NCBI RefSeq assembly: GCF_042665195.1
Contig: NZ_JBHTBW010000006.1
Coordinates: 1-64,000 of the forward strand
Reading direction: 5' to 3'
Origin: Laceyella putida
GTDB lineage: Bacteria > Bacillota > Bacilli > Thermoactinomycetales > Thermoactinomycetaceae
DNA: 64,000 nucleotides
Part shown: piece after piece, positions 33,908-41,830 of the stretch
Layout of the letters: each line of letters begins with the position of its first letter
Numbering within the stretch: position 1 is the stretch's first letter
Notes under the pieces: model-generated
Database searches by the model: none
What the model was told of the DNA's origin: nothing
Seen by the model: the letters and a program-made list of their open reading frames with translations, nothing else
Translations under genes and position numbers: made by a program

Positions 33908-34005
33908 TACTAGGAAATGTATGAGCATGAGAAAGAGGAGAACAGTTCTCCTCTTTCTCATCTCATGGTTATCCGATCATTAGGATAACACATTTCCTAT
34001 TAGTA
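33908..34005 (-). other. Three-hairpin element in the gapA-pgk spacer
   Basis: Outer inverted repeats TACTAGGAAATGT (33908-33920) and ACATTTCCTATTAGTA (33990-34005) enclose two inner hairpins: a perfect 17-bp palindrome with one central base (half ATGAGAAAGAGGAGAAC, 33927-33943 and 33945-33961) and GTTATCC/GGATAAC (33968-33989). No T-run follows the 17-bp stem, so it is not a plain terminator. Candidate mRNA processing or stability element, or a small insertion. Confidence 0.65.
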
Positions 34006-34010
34006 TAACA

Positions 34011-35021
34011 TTATAGACCTTTGCTTGCGATATAGCTTGCGAGGTCAACGACACGGTTGGAGTAACCCCATTCATTGTCGTACCAGGATACGACTTTCAC
34101 CATGTTGCCTTCCATCACCATGGTGGAGAGGGCGTCAATGGTGGAGGAATGCGGATCTCCGTTGTAGTCGATGGATACGAGTGGCTCTTCCGTATAGTTA
34201 AGGATGCCTTTCAGCTCACCTTCAGCCGCCGCTCTCAGCGCATCGTTCACTTCTTCTACCGTCACTTCTTTTTTCAATTCAGCCACCAAGTCGACAACCG
34301 ATACGTTTTTGGTTGGCACGCGCATGGCAAAACCGTTCAGTTTGCCTTTCAATTCTGGCAGAACCAAGGATACCGCTTTAGCCGCACCGGTGGTGGTTGG
34401 GATGATGGACTCACCCGCGGCACGCGCGCGGCGCAAGTCTTTGTGCGGCAAATCAAGGATTTGTTGGTCGTTGGTATATGCGTGAACCGTCGTCATCAAA
34501 CCGCGCACGATGCCAAATTTCTCGTGCAACACTTTGGCGAACGGAGCCAAGCAGTTGGTGGTGCAAGACGCGTTGGAAATCACGTGATGGCTGGCCGCGT
34601 CGTATTTGTCATGGTTAACGCCCATGACGATGGTGATATCTTCGTCGGAGGCGGGTGCGGAGATGATCACTTTTTTGGCGCCCCCGTTCATATGTTTCGC
34701 CGCATCGGCACGTTTGGTGAAACGACCGGTCGATTCAACCACGATTTCCACGCCATAGTCGGCCCATTTGATTTGCGCAGGGTCGCGCTCAGCCAATACT
34801 TTCACTTCACGACCGTTTACCGAGAAACCATCGCCCGCCACTTTCACTTCCGCATCTAATTTGCCATGGACAGAGTCGTATTTTAACAGATGCGCGAGCG
34901 TTTTGGAGTCAGTCAAGTCGTTGACTGCGACCACTTCCAATTCTGGATGGTTTAACATTGCACGAAATACGTTGCGGCCAATACGACCAAAACCGTTAAT
35001 ACCCACTTTCACTTTTGCCAT
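34011..35021 (-). CDS. gapA: Glyceraldehyde-3-phosphate dehydrogenase (glycolytic)
   Basis: 336 residues from ATG 35021 (AGGAGG 9 nt upstream; the frame is open 18 codons further). Oxidises glyceraldehyde 3-phosphate with NAD+. Rossmann start MAKVKVGINGFGRIGRNVFR with Asp35-containing VAVNDLTD favouring NAD+, catalytic Cys153 in SNASCTTNCLAP, and WYDNEWGYSNRVVDL at the C-terminus. Second gene of the operon, 60 nt after cggR; position behind CggR marks it as the glycolytic GapA rather than the gluconeogenic GapB. Confidence 0.98.
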   Translation of the reverse strand: MAKVKVGINGFGRIGRNVFRAMLNHPELEVVAVNDLTDSKTLAHLLKYDSVHGKLDAEVKVAGDGFSVNGREVKVLAERDPAQIKWADYGVEIVVESTGRFTKRADAAKHMNGGAKKVIISAPASDEDITIVMGVNHDKYDAASHHVISNASCTTNCLAPFAKVLHEKFGIVRGLMTTVHAYTNDQQILDLPHKDLRRARAAGESIIPTTTGAAKAVSLVLPELKGKLNGFAMRVPTKNVSVVDLVAELKKEVTVEEVNDALRAAAEGELKGILNYTEEPLVSIDYNGDPHSSTIDALSTMVMEGNMVKVVSWYDNEWGYSNRVVDLASYIASKGL

Positions 35022-35081
35022 GATCGAAATCCTCCTCTTGATCTCTTCTGTATTATCACCGATCGGATGCGTCAATCATTC

Positions 35082-36113
35082 CTAAAAAGCGATCGCATTT
35101 TTTAAGATGGCCCTCGCCGCACCTTCATCGGTAATCAACGTGTCTTGGGAAACAAGAGAACAGACAGCCACAATGGCTTCCGCCTTGCTTGCCCCACCGG
35201 CGACGGCGACCTTCTTCTCTACGAGCTCCAGCCCATCCAAGTCCAACCCCAGCGTTCGGACACGATGAACAATCTTTCCGTCCCGGTTAAAATAGTAGCC
35301 GAAAGATTCCCCAACGGCTTTCCCCTTCTCCAGCTCGTCAATCACCTGGGGAGACGATTTCCTGCGGATCGCCATCGTCTTGGCGTCACCGATTCCATGC
35401 ACCACCATGCGCGCCAACTTGAGTGAGTCCAGCACTTCTTGGATATGCGGTTCCTTTTGCAAAGTCTGATAGGCTTCATCGCTTAACTGGTCAGGAATGT
35501 GCAACATGCGATACTTCCCGCCAGTCCGCTTCGCCATCAGCGAGGCGATGTAGTTGGCCTCCAACTCCACCGCTTCCCCCACGCCGCCGCGCGTTGGCAC
35601 AAACGTAGTCTGCTTAAACGCAGGTGTCGGCATCATCATTTCCGCTACCGCCAACATGGTACTTCCGCCTGATACTGCGACGATTTGATCTGGAACGGCC
35701 AGCTGTTTCAAGTATCGGGCCCCTGCTCTTCCCATCTCCACTTTCACCCAATCGGAGACATCCGCATCCCCTGGAACGATGATCACATGATTCACACCCA
35801 GGAATGCCTTCAACTCTGCTTCCAACCGATACAAACCAAACAGCTCTTTCATGAGCGGTTCCATCTCCGCCAGCAATTCATTGCCGCTCTCAGTCAATTT
35901 CATTCCGGCGGAGTCGACGGAAAGAAGACCTTGTGCCCGCAGAAAATCCACTTCCGCGCGCAATACCCGTTCTGTTGTCTTCAGCTCTGTTGTGAGACTT
36001 CGTCGACCTACCGGTTGCATCAATTGGATATGACGTAGGATGTCATATCTTTTCTGCATGGTCTGGAGAAGATCAGGCAATAATTGCTTTTGCAAGTTCA
36101 AGATTTTTTCCAT
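35082..36113 (-). CDS. cggR: Central glycolytic genes regulator CggR
   Basis: 343 residues from ATG 36113 (TTGGAGGATCCG upstream), close to B. subtilis CggR (340). N-terminal winged-helix part (LQTMQKRYDILRHIQLMQPV; TERVLRAEVDFLRAQGLL) and a C-terminal SorC/DeoR-type sugar-binding domain (IVAVSGGSTMLAVAEMM; RGGVGEAVELEANYIAS; ARMVVHGIGDAKTMAIRRKS). Represses the operon in the absence of fructose 1,6-bisphosphate (family knowledge). Its operator is recognisable 18 nt before its own start. Confidence 0.96.
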   Translation of the reverse strand: MEKILNLQKQLLPDLLQTMQKRYDILRHIQLMQPVGRRSLTTELKTTERVLRAEVDFLRAQGLLSVDSAGMKLTESGNELLAEMEPLMKELFGLYRLEAELKAFLGVNHVIIVPGDADVSDWVKVEMGRAGARYLKQLAVPDQIVAVSGGSTMLAVAEMMMPTPAFKQTTFVPTRGGVGEAVELEANYIASLMAKRTGGKYRMLHIPDQLSDEAYQTLQKEPHIQEVLDSLKLARMVVHGIGDAKTMAIRRKSSPQVIDELEKGKAVGESFGYYFNRDGKIVHRVRTLGLDLDGLELVEKKVAVAGGASKAEAIVAVCSLVSQDTLITDEGAARAILKNAIAF

Positions 36114-36130
36114 CGGATCCTCCAATACTG

Positions 36131-36166
36131 GACACGATATGTCCCGCATAAGACAAAAGTGTCCCG
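36131..36166 (-). promoter_or_regulatory. CggR operator
   Basis: On the minus strand two direct half-repeats: CGGGAC-N5-TGTC, then 5 nt, then CGGGAC-N6-TGTC. This reproduces the B. subtilis CggR operator (CGGGACN6TGTCN4CGGGACN6TGTC) with a one-base shift in the first unit. It lies just upstream of the cggR SD, so repression acts on the whole glycolytic operon. Confidence 0.92.
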
Positions 36167-36174
36167 ACCCGTTC

Positions 36175-36197
36175 AAAAAAAATCCCCGCATCGGGAT
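36175..36197 (-). terminator. Terminator of rpoN, upstream of the CggR operator
   Basis: ATCCC and GGGAT (minus strand) form a short GC stem followed by eight T. It separates rpoN from the glycolytic operon. Confidence 0.65.
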
Positions 36198-36204
36198 CAC
36201 TTTC

Positions 36205-36234
36205 ATTTTAGCCTAAATAAAGTTTCTTTGACAA
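36205..36234 (-). promoter_or_regulatory. Candidate promoter in the rpoN-cggR gap
   Basis: TTGTCA (36234-36229), 18 nt, TAAAAT (36210-36205). It would start transcription at the terminator hairpin just downstream, which is awkward. An alternative, TTGAAC-N17-TCTTAT, begins at 36175 and overlaps the CggR operator; I cannot decide between them. Confidence 0.4.
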
Positions 36235-36261
36235 GTTAGTCATGACTACTTTATTGAAAAT

Positions 36262-37617
36262 TCATAGAAAACGCTTTCGTCCAGTTGAGGATGCGATCCC
36301 CAGTTCCTCGCGATATTTCGCTATGGTTCTTCTGGAGATGCGAATCCCTTCCATTCTTAACATATCCGCTATTTTTTGGTCGGAAAGCGGTCGTTCTTTA
36401 TCTTCCCCATCCACCAACAACTTAATCTTTTTCTGTACTGTTTTTTGTGACAAATCCTCACCGGAATGAGTGGAAAGTCCCGACGGAAAGAAGAAGCGAA
36501 ATGGATACAGCCCCCGTGGCGTCTGCATGTATTTGTGTTGTGTCGCGCGGCTGACCGTTGATTCGTGCAATCCCACTTCCTCGGCGATTTGTCTCAACGT
36601 CAGGGGACGGAGGTAATCGATTCCTTTATCAAAAAACTCTTTTTGCTTCAGCACGATCGCTTCCGTCACCCGAACAATCGTATCACGTCGCTGTTCAATC
36701 CCTTTGATCAACCACATCGCCGATTGCATCCAGTTTTTCAGGTATTGCGCCACATCTTCCCCCACTCGCTCCCGCTGTTTGATCAATTGCTGATATGCTG
36801 AGTTGATCGTTAAGCGGGGCGTTTCCCCTTCTTCCAGCAGAACCACGTACTCATCATTTACCTTTTCCACGATCACATCGGGAACCACATACCGTGGCTG
36901 TTCAGATGCGTATGCCGCACCCGGGCGAGGATGGCAAGTTTTGATTTCATCCACCGCGCGCTGTACTTCAATCACATCGACACCCAGAGCCTGTGCGATT
37001 TTGCGCCATTTGCCATCAGCCACATCCTCCAAATGGTGATGGGCGATTTGAATCGCCAATTCATTGGGTTCGGCCCGATGGCGCAATTGGATCTCCAGAC
37101 ATTCTCCCAGGTTTCTCGCTCCAACGCCGAGGGGGTCCATCTCCTGGATGATGGACAAACACTTTTCCGCCAGTTCTTCCTTAATATGAAAGCGCTTACA
37201 TATCTCTACTAACTCTAGATCTAAATAGCCTCGTTCGTCCAAGCTGTAGATGATAAATTCACAGATGCTCCGTTCCTTCCTGGATAGGCGTAGTTCACGC
37301 AGTTGCATGAAGAGTTCGTCCGTCAACGATCCCGAGGCCGCTTGCGCATAATCCCGGGCATCCGCCCGCTCTTCACGCCGATAACCCGTTCGCCGTGGCC
37401 CAGCATCCTCCGCCATGGCTTTCAACCATTTCTCCAATTCCGCGAAAGTGTCATCCGCCAATTCAAGGACGGGGTTGTCCGTGAACTGCTCTTCCAAGTA
37501 CTGTTGTAAGTCTGCTGCGGAGTACTGTAGCAGCTGAATGACTTGACGCAGTTCTGGCGTCATCACCAATTTCATCCGTTGTTCTTGCACCAAGCCAAAA
37601 CCCATTTGCAAAGCCAT
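36262..37617 (-). CDS. rpoN: RNA polymerase sigma-54 factor
   Basis: 451 residues (sigL in B. subtilis, 436). Region I is Gln/Leu-rich (MALQMGFGLVQEQRMKLVMT; PELRQVIQLLQYSAADLQQY), followed by the core-binding region and a C-terminal DNA-binding part with the HTH (LTLRQIAEEVGLHESTVSRA) and the RpoN box SRRTIAKYREELGI. Directs transcription with enhancer-binding activators of amino-acid and sugar catabolism genes. Located next to cggR as in B. subtilis and transcribed separately. No -12/-24 promoter (GG-N10-GC) was identified in the window. Confidence 0.97.
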   Translation of the reverse strand: MALQMGFGLVQEQRMKLVMTPELRQVIQLLQYSAADLQQYLEEQFTDNPVLELADDTFAELEKWLKAMAEDAGPRRTGYRREERADARDYAQAASGSLTDELFMQLRELRLSRKERSICEFIIYSLDERGYLDLELVEICKRFHIKEELAEKCLSIIQEMDPLGVGARNLGECLEIQLRHRAEPNELAIQIAHHHLEDVADGKWRKIAQALGVDVIEVQRAVDEIKTCHPRPGAAYASEQPRYVVPDVIVEKVNDEYVVLLEEGETPRLTINSAYQQLIKQRERVGEDVAQYLKNWMQSAMWLIKGIEQRRDTIVRVTEAIVLKQKEFFDKGIDYLRPLTLRQIAEEVGLHESTVSRATQHKYMQTPRGLYPFRFFFPSGLSTHSGEDLSQKTVQKKIKLLVDGEDKERPLSDQKIADMLRMEGIRISRRTIAKYREELGIASSTGRKRFL

Positions 37618-37905
37618 TCCCCCACCTCCGCTTTCATGTAAGATCTGGACTCTTGTTTCATTCGCTGCGCCGTTTCGGTTAATATCATTTTAACATAATC
37701 CCCGTGAGAGCTTTTCATTCTTTTTTTTCCAACAACTTCAGCCGATATGAGAACATTTCCCCTTGCTATACGATCAAGGGATCTTGGAATTCAGTCAAGT
37801 CGAAGGAACATCCTCAATTTACTGGAAAGTGGCCCTTCCACCCCGTTGATAGCCATCCACCCGGCGCGGGCGAATCAATCCCATTGATCGCCCGCATTTT
37901 TTTGC
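37618..37905. other. Gene-free stretch before tRNA-Arg
   Basis: About 290 bases. A hairpin GGGCGAATCAAT/ATTGATCGCCC at 37868-37895 followed by GCATTTTTTT looks like a plus-strand terminator, but there is no live gene upstream for it to serve; it may be a leftover of a lost gene. Confidence 0.5.
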
Positions 37906-37934
37906 TTGCATCCTTATCTTGCTCATGTTATAAT
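37906..37934 (+). promoter_or_regulatory. Promoter of tRNA-Arg
   Basis: TTGCAT (37906-37911), 17-nt spacer, perfect TATAAT (37929-37934), 30 nt before the tRNA 5' end. Confidence 0.85.
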
Positions 37935-37964
37935 CTTCTTTGTCAGATTGTCACATCATCATAT

Positions 37965-38039
37965 GCGCCTATAGCTCAGGGGATAGAGCGCTGGTCTCCG
38001 GAACCAGGTGCCCAGGTTCGAATCCTGGTAGGCGCACCA
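37965..38039 (+). tRNA. trnR: tRNA-Arg (anticodon CCG)
   Basis: 75 nt including CCA. Acceptor GCGCCTA pairs with TAGGCGC; anticodon arm CTGGT-CTCCGGA-ACCAG gives anticodon CCG for arginine codon CGG; T arm has GGTTCGAATCC. Own promoter and own terminator. Confidence 0.96.
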
Positions 38040-38046
38040 AAATAGG

Positions 38047-38078
38047 AAAACCGTCTCTCTTATGAGAGGCGGTTTTTT
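38047..38078 (+). terminator. Terminator of tRNA-Arg
   Basis: AAAACCGTCTCTC pairs with GAGAGGCGGTTTTTT around a TTAT loop, immediately after the tRNA. Confidence 0.92.
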
Positions 38079-38269
38079 GTTATGCCTATTTCAGAAAGTA
38101 AAAGGCCTGGGACGGCAGACACCGCAATATTTTCGCTTAATTGCCATGTTCGAACCGGCTTTTTTATACATTTAAAATATATAATTATTTAGTATCGATA
38201 TACATCCTCTGATATTTATAGTCCATTCTGATTGGACTCAGCTGACTACATAGCATCAGGAGGTACCGC

Positions 38270-39481
38270 ATGAAACCCATTTTAGGCCTCGTTACCACCC
38301 TGTCTCTTGCGTTGTCTATGGTCCCGCTGTCCTCGGTTGCCAGCGCGACGCCAGCCATCCCCTCCCCTCACAATAAACCGGGGGAGATCATTGTCAAATT
38401 CAAACCTCACGTCTCCAAGAAAAGAATGGAAGCCCTTCACTCCAAGACAGGCTCCCATGTCGAAGAAACATCCAAGCTGGGGTTTCAGGTATTAAAAGTG
38501 AAAAACAGTTCATTGAAGGCGCTCTTGCAAAAATACAAACAAAATCCTGATGTGGAATACGCGGAACCAAACTACATTTACCATGCCAGCCTCCTTCCCA
38601 CCAACCGGTATCCCCAATCATGGCAAACCCGGTTTAACATCACTCCCAACGATCCCGGGTTCTGGACCAAACAATGGGGCCCGAAACGCGTTCAGGCCCA
38701 TCTCGCTTGGAACGCCACCCAAAGCAACGGCACTGTAAAGATCGCGGTCGTCGATACGGGAGTCCAATCCACCCATCCCGATCTGCGCGGCAAAGTGCTG
38801 AACGGGTGGGATTTTGTGGAAAATGACAACTCCCCGCAAGACGCCAACGGGCATGGTACCCATTGCGCGGGCATCATCGCGGCGGCGACCAATAACCGAG
38901 TCGGGATTGCCGGAATGGCCCCCAACGCCAAATTGCTTCCCGTTCGTGTATTGAACGGGGCGGGAGAAGGCACGGTCACTGATGTGGCGGACGGAATCAA
39001 GTATGCCGCGGACCAAGGGGCGAAGGTGATCAATCTGAGCCTGGGTGGACCAGAGAGCAGCTCGACCATCAAAAGCGCGGTGGACTACGCATGGAGCAAA
39101 GGGGCCGTTGTTGTCGCTGCCGCCGGGAACGAAAGCACCAGTCAGCCCAGCTATCCCGCCTATTACAGCAATGCGATTGCCGTCGCTTCCACCAATCCCG
39201 ATGATACGCGCTCCTCGTTTTCCAATTATGGAACCTGGGTGGATGTCGCCGCACCAGGCGCGAACATCTATTCCACGATAAACGGAAGTGCATATGCATA
39301 CGAAAGCGGCACTTCGATGGCGGCACCGCATGTGGCGGGCATCGCCGGTTTGTTGGCAAGTCAAGGGCGTACAAATGTTCAAATCCGTGCCGCGATTGAA
39401 AACACCGCGGACAAAGTGCCGGGCACCGGCACCAACTGGACGCACGGACGCGTCAATGCGTATAAGGCCGTATCATATTAG
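38270..39481 (+). CDS. Thermitase-like secreted subtilisin
   Basis: 403 residues. Signal peptide (to about A26), I9-type propeptide (GEIIVKFKPHVSKKRMEALH to about residue 104), then an S8 protease domain with Asp162 (VVDTGVQSTHP), His195 (NGHGTHCAG), oxyanion Asn287 and Ser349 (GTSMAAPHVAG). The mature part matches thermitase of Thermoactinomyces closely: NDPGFWTKQWGPKRVQAHLA, PAYYSNAIAVASTNPDDTRS, IRAAIENTADK and GRVNAYKAV at the end. Extracellular, calcium-stabilised protease by family. GGAGGTACCGC precedes the ATG. Transcribed alone with its own terminator. Confidence 0.96.
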   Translation: MKPILGLVTTLSLALSMVPLSSVASATPAIPSPHNKPGEIIVKFKPHVSKKRMEALHSKTGSHVEETSKLGFQVLKVKNSSLKALLQKYKQNPDVEYAEPNYIYHASLLPTNRYPQSWQTRFNITPNDPGFWTKQWGPKRVQAHLAWNATQSNGTVKIAVVDTGVQSTHPDLRGKVLNGWDFVENDNSPQDANGHGTHCAGIIAAATNNRVGIAGMAPNAKLLPVRVLNGAGEGTVTDVADGIKYAADQGAKVINLSLGGPESSSTIKSAVDYAWSKGAVVVAAAGNESTSQPSYPAYYSNAIAVASTNPDDTRSSFSNYGTWVDVAAPGANIYSTINGSAYAYESGTSMAAPHVAGIAGLLASQGRTNVQIRAAIENTADKVPGTGTNWTHGRVNAYKAVSY

Positions 39482-39491
39482 CAACAACCGC

Positions 39492-39531
39492 ATGCTGACC
39501 TCCTGCCACACACGGCAAAGTCAGCATTTTT
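39492..39531 (+). terminator. Terminator of the thermitase-like gene
   Basis: ATGCTGAC (39492-39499) pairs with GTCAGCAT (39520-39527), followed by TTTT. Confidence 0.85.
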
Positions 39532-40056
39532 CATCGAAAAACATAACCATTACCCGGGGGAACACCGGAACACATCTTCAACTCGCCCCAAGAAGAGCGA
39601 ACCCAGCAGTTTCTAAGCCAAGTATACAAATAGGCGAGAAAGACTGTAAGCCATCTGCTGAGCCACTCGCATGTGGGTTACAGGCTTTTTCCAAAAGTTC
39701 CTTATCCCGATGGAAATGAAGCCCCCTACAGCCCTTTCCCGCGATGGTGTTGTTCCCCTTTCTCCTTATGTTTGCCCCAAACCGTCAGGAGAACATCCCC
39801 GAACCGCCAATGAACCCAGCAAGATGACCGTCGTTGTCTTCCACTCTTTGAACAGCAGCACACCCGTTAACGTGATTGCCACCCCATTGCATGCCTGTCG
39901 AAAGGGAGAGACAATCGATGGAAGTGGTCTCTCACTGTATCCATTCACAAATCTTCCGCATAATCGAGCAATCGTTTTCAAAAATAATAAGCGCGGTTGT
40001 GGTAGAATATATCGGTATATTTAAAATAAAATCACCTTCTTAGGAGAGAACCAATC
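39532..40056. other. Gene-poor stretch before clpP
   Basis: About 525 bases. On the minus strand one frame (39981-39766) contains QACNGVAITLTGVLLFKEWK and TTTVILLGSLAV, reminiscent of a helix pair from a small drug/metabolite transporter, but it lacks the rest of such a protein; possibly a remnant. An extended -10 (TGGTAGAAT, 40000-40008) precedes the small ORF at 40057. Confidence 0.4.
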
Positions 40057-40164
40057 ATGGCAAAGTGGATGAAAAAGCTCAGTTTGGTCTGTTTGGCTTT
40101 TCTCTTACTCATTCCCATCGGCGTTTCAATGGAATGGTTCCTTCTCTCTTTCTTCCTGCCTTAA
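40057..40164 (+). CDS. 35-residue hydrophobic peptide
   Basis: Reads MAKWMKKLSLVCLAFLLLIP followed by IGVSMEWFLLSFFLP and TAA. A basic N-terminus and one long hydrophobic helix suggest a membrane peptide. AGGAGA lies 8 nt before the ATG, and an extended -10 is about 50 nt upstream, so expression is plausible. No family recognised. It may be a small toxin-like or regulatory membrane peptide; nothing antisense was identified. Confidence 0.5.
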   Translation: MAKWMKKLSLVCLAFLLLIPIGVSMEWFLLSFFLP

Positions 40165-40332
40165 TCAATAATTCATACCTTTTTACCGTTAGATAGATAT
40201 TTTCATGCTTACAAGCGGATTTGGCGCCGAACCGACCGAGTAAGAGCCGTTCACGCGAAACAACTCCCAACTACCGTACAACCAACCTGTTGAACTGGTC
40301 CCTTCCCTTAAGGATGATCAGTTCTTTTTCTT

Positions 40333-40372
40333 TTTGACTTTATTTGACCTTTCTTGACCAATAGAGTATGAT
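40333..40372 (+). promoter_or_regulatory. CtsR operator and promoter of clpP
   Basis: Three heptads in a row, TTTGACT-TTA-TTTGACC-TTT-CTTGACC (40333-40359); on the minus strand GGTCAAA-TAA-AGTCAAA fits the CtsR consensus (A/G)GTCAAANAN(A/G)GTCAAA. The promoter TTGACC (40344-40349), 17 nt, TATGAT (40367-40372) is overlapped at its -35 by the operator, so CtsR represses clpP until heat or protein stress. Confidence 0.92.
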
Positions 40373-40404
40373 TAAGTTAGATTCCAATATGCGAAAGAAA
40401 GAAA

Positions 40405-40443
40405 GGGGGAAGGGGGCTGTCTTAAAGCAGCCACCCAACACAC
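40405..40443 (+). promoter_or_regulatory. Distant SD with intervening hairpin before clpP
   Basis: The purine tract AAAGGGGGAAGGG ends about 28 nt before the ATG at 40444, too far for normal use. Between them GGCTGT (40415-40420) pairs with GCAGCC (40427-40432) over a 6-nt loop; folding would bring the SD to roughly 11 nt from the start. An in-frame TAA at 40423 rules out an earlier start. Confidence 0.6.
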
Positions 40444-41034
40444 ATGAACTTAGTCCCAATCGTTGTCGAACAATCGAACCGTGGTGAACGTTCATATGAT
40501 ATTTACTCCCGTTTGCTCAAAGACCGAATCATCCTGCTCGGTAGCCCCGTCACCGACGACGTGGCCAACTTGATTGTCGCCCAACTCCTCTTTTTGGCCG
40601 CGGAAGATCCAGACAAAGACATTTCCTTGTACATCAACTCTCCAGGGGGTTCCATTACGGCAGGAATGGCGATTTTTGACACCATGCAATTAATTAAGCC
40701 AGACGTATCGACCATCTGTGTGGGCATGGCCGCTTCCATGGGCGCTTTCCTGCTGGCAGCCGGCGCCAAAGGCAAACGGTTTGCTTTGCCAAACAGTGAG
40801 GTGATGATCCACCAACCCCTTGGCGGTGCGGAAGGGCAAGCCTCGGATATCGAGATCCGCGCCAAGCGCATCATCCGCATGCGTGACCACCTCAATCGCC
40901 AATTGGCTGAGTTTACGGGCCAGCCATTGGAACGAATTGAACGCGATACCGACCGCGATCACTTCATGAGCGCGCAAGAAGCCTTGGAGTACGGCTTGGT
41001 CGATAAAATTTTGACTTCCACCAAAAAACAGTGA
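40444..41034 (+). CDS. clpP: ATP-dependent Clp protease proteolytic subunit
   Basis: 196 residues, standard length. Catalytic Ser98 (GMAASMGAFLL), His123 (VMIHQPLGG) and Asp172 (DTDRDHFM). Assembles into a tetradecamer that degrades proteins delivered by ClpX or ClpC, including those with the SsrA tag encoded in this window. N-terminus MNLVPIVVEQSNRGERSYDI is the usual ClpP start. Controlled by a CtsR operator; unusual SD placement. Followed by a terminator, so monocistronic. Confidence 0.98.
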   Translation: MNLVPIVVEQSNRGERSYDIYSRLLKDRIILLGSPVTDDVANLIVAQLLFLAAEDPDKDISLYINSPGGSITAGMAIFDTMQLIKPDVSTICVGMAASMGAFLLAAGAKGKRFALPNSEVMIHQPLGGAEGQASDIEIRAKRIIRMRDHLNRQLAEFTGQPLERIERDTDRDHFMSAQEALEYGLVDKILTSTKKQ

Positions 41035-41035
41035 A

Positions 41036-41074
41036 AAGTGCCTTTGGGGGGTTCCTCCCAAAGGCATTTTATAT
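41036..41074 (+). terminator. Terminator of clpP
   Basis: TGCCTTTGGG and CCCAAAGGCA form a 10-bp stem followed by TTTTATATT. Confidence 0.9.
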
Positions 41075-41129
41075 TCGTTTATGATATGAGTAGCGTTCAT
41101 CAAAAAAGGATCAGAAAGGTTGATAACCG

Positions 41130-41222
41130 ATGCAAAACCGTCATGATCGCGCCTTGTTCTGGTTATGCATGTTCATTGCCGCCATCATGGGCCTTTCCCT
41201 TATCAGCAAGTTTTTCCGCTAA
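41130..41222 (+). CDS. 30-residue membrane peptide downstream of clpP
   Basis: Reads MQNRHDRALFWLCMFIAAIM followed by GLSLISKFFR and TAA: a single hydrophobic helix flanked by charged ends. GAAAGG lies 11 nt upstream of the ATG. No family recognised. It is followed by a long inverted repeat (41248-41290). Its composition is that of a real small membrane protein, but translation is unproven. Confidence 0.5.
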   Translation: MQNRHDRALFWLCMFIAAIMGLSLISKFFR

Positions 41223-41247
41223 TCTCGCGCGCAAGGCGTTTGCCGGA

Positions 41248-41290
41248 GGTGTCTGCCGTCCTCTTGACACTGACCAGGATGGCAGACACC
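41248..41290. repeat. 15-bp inverted repeat, member of a dispersed motif
   Basis: GGTGTCTGCCGTCCT (41248-41262) pairs with AGGATGGCAGACACC (41276-41290) with one G-U. The core GGTGTCTGCCGTCC also occurs, inverted, at 38110-38123 between tRNA-Arg and the protease. No T-run, so not a simple terminator. Confidence 0.6.
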
Positions 41291-41345
41291 GCCATGCCTT
41301 GATGTCCATTAACGGCCATGGCTAGACTGAATCACCCATCCTATA

Positions 41346-41381
41346 CAAAAACACCTGACTCCCTAGATGAGATCAGGTGCC
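41346..41381 (-). terminator. Terminator of the small lipoprotein gene
   Basis: CACCTGA and TCAGGTG (minus strand) form a stem followed by TTTTTG, about 10 nt after the gene end at 41391. Confidence 0.75.
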
Positions 41382-41390
41382 AAATCCTTG

Positions 41391-41747
41391 TCAGGGACCT
41401 TGTAACCAATCTTCCGGCGCGATCACCCGCACATGAACTGGATTGAGTGGAGAGGCCCGATTCACTTTCTGGTAAACCCGGTTTGCCAATTCGCGGTATT
41501 GGTCAGGTCGCCACTCTTCGTCCGGCAAAACCATCAACATGATTTTTCTTCCGTTATACTCCATCCGCACATCACGAACACCTGGGACATTCATCGCGAC
41601 TTGCTTCACTTTGGTTTCGGGATAACTGACATAACTGTAAGAGTGACTGTCTTTATCAAGTCCGGTTCGCTCGGTCGGCCTTTCAAACCGCTGACATCCC
41701 GCCAGAATCAGAGCCGTTATGCACAGAAGTATCCATCGTTTCGCCAT
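41391..41747 (-). CDS. Small lipoprotein, possibly YhcN/YlaJ-like
   Basis: 118 residues. Signal peptide with lipobox LILAGC (Cys18), so membrane-anchored outside the cell. The mature part contains a small alpha/beta unit (VKQVAMNVPGVRDVRMEYNG; KIMLMVLPDEEW; RELANRVYQKVNRASPLNPV) resembling the conserved core of sporulation lipoproteins YhcN/YlaJ, although it is shorter. That assignment is tentative. The gene is about 80 nt downstream of a membrane-protein gene on the same strand and may be co-transcribed. Confidence 0.7.
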   Translation of the reverse strand: MAKRWILLCITALILAGCQRFERPTERTGLDKDSHSYSYVSYPETKVKQVAMNVPGVRDVRMEYNGRKIMLMVLPDEEWRPDQYRELANRVYQKVNRASPLNPVHVRVIAPEDWLQGP

Positions 41748-41830
41748 GGATGCTCACCTCCATGCCTTAGTGTTTGATCTGGTGGGCGGTTTATGCAAAA
41801 AAAGCCGCAGCCTCTCGCCACGACTTCCCC

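Noticed and set aside
37704..38045. 113-codon plus ORF running through tRNA-Arg
   Set aside because: It overlaps a clear tRNA with its own promoter and has no SD.
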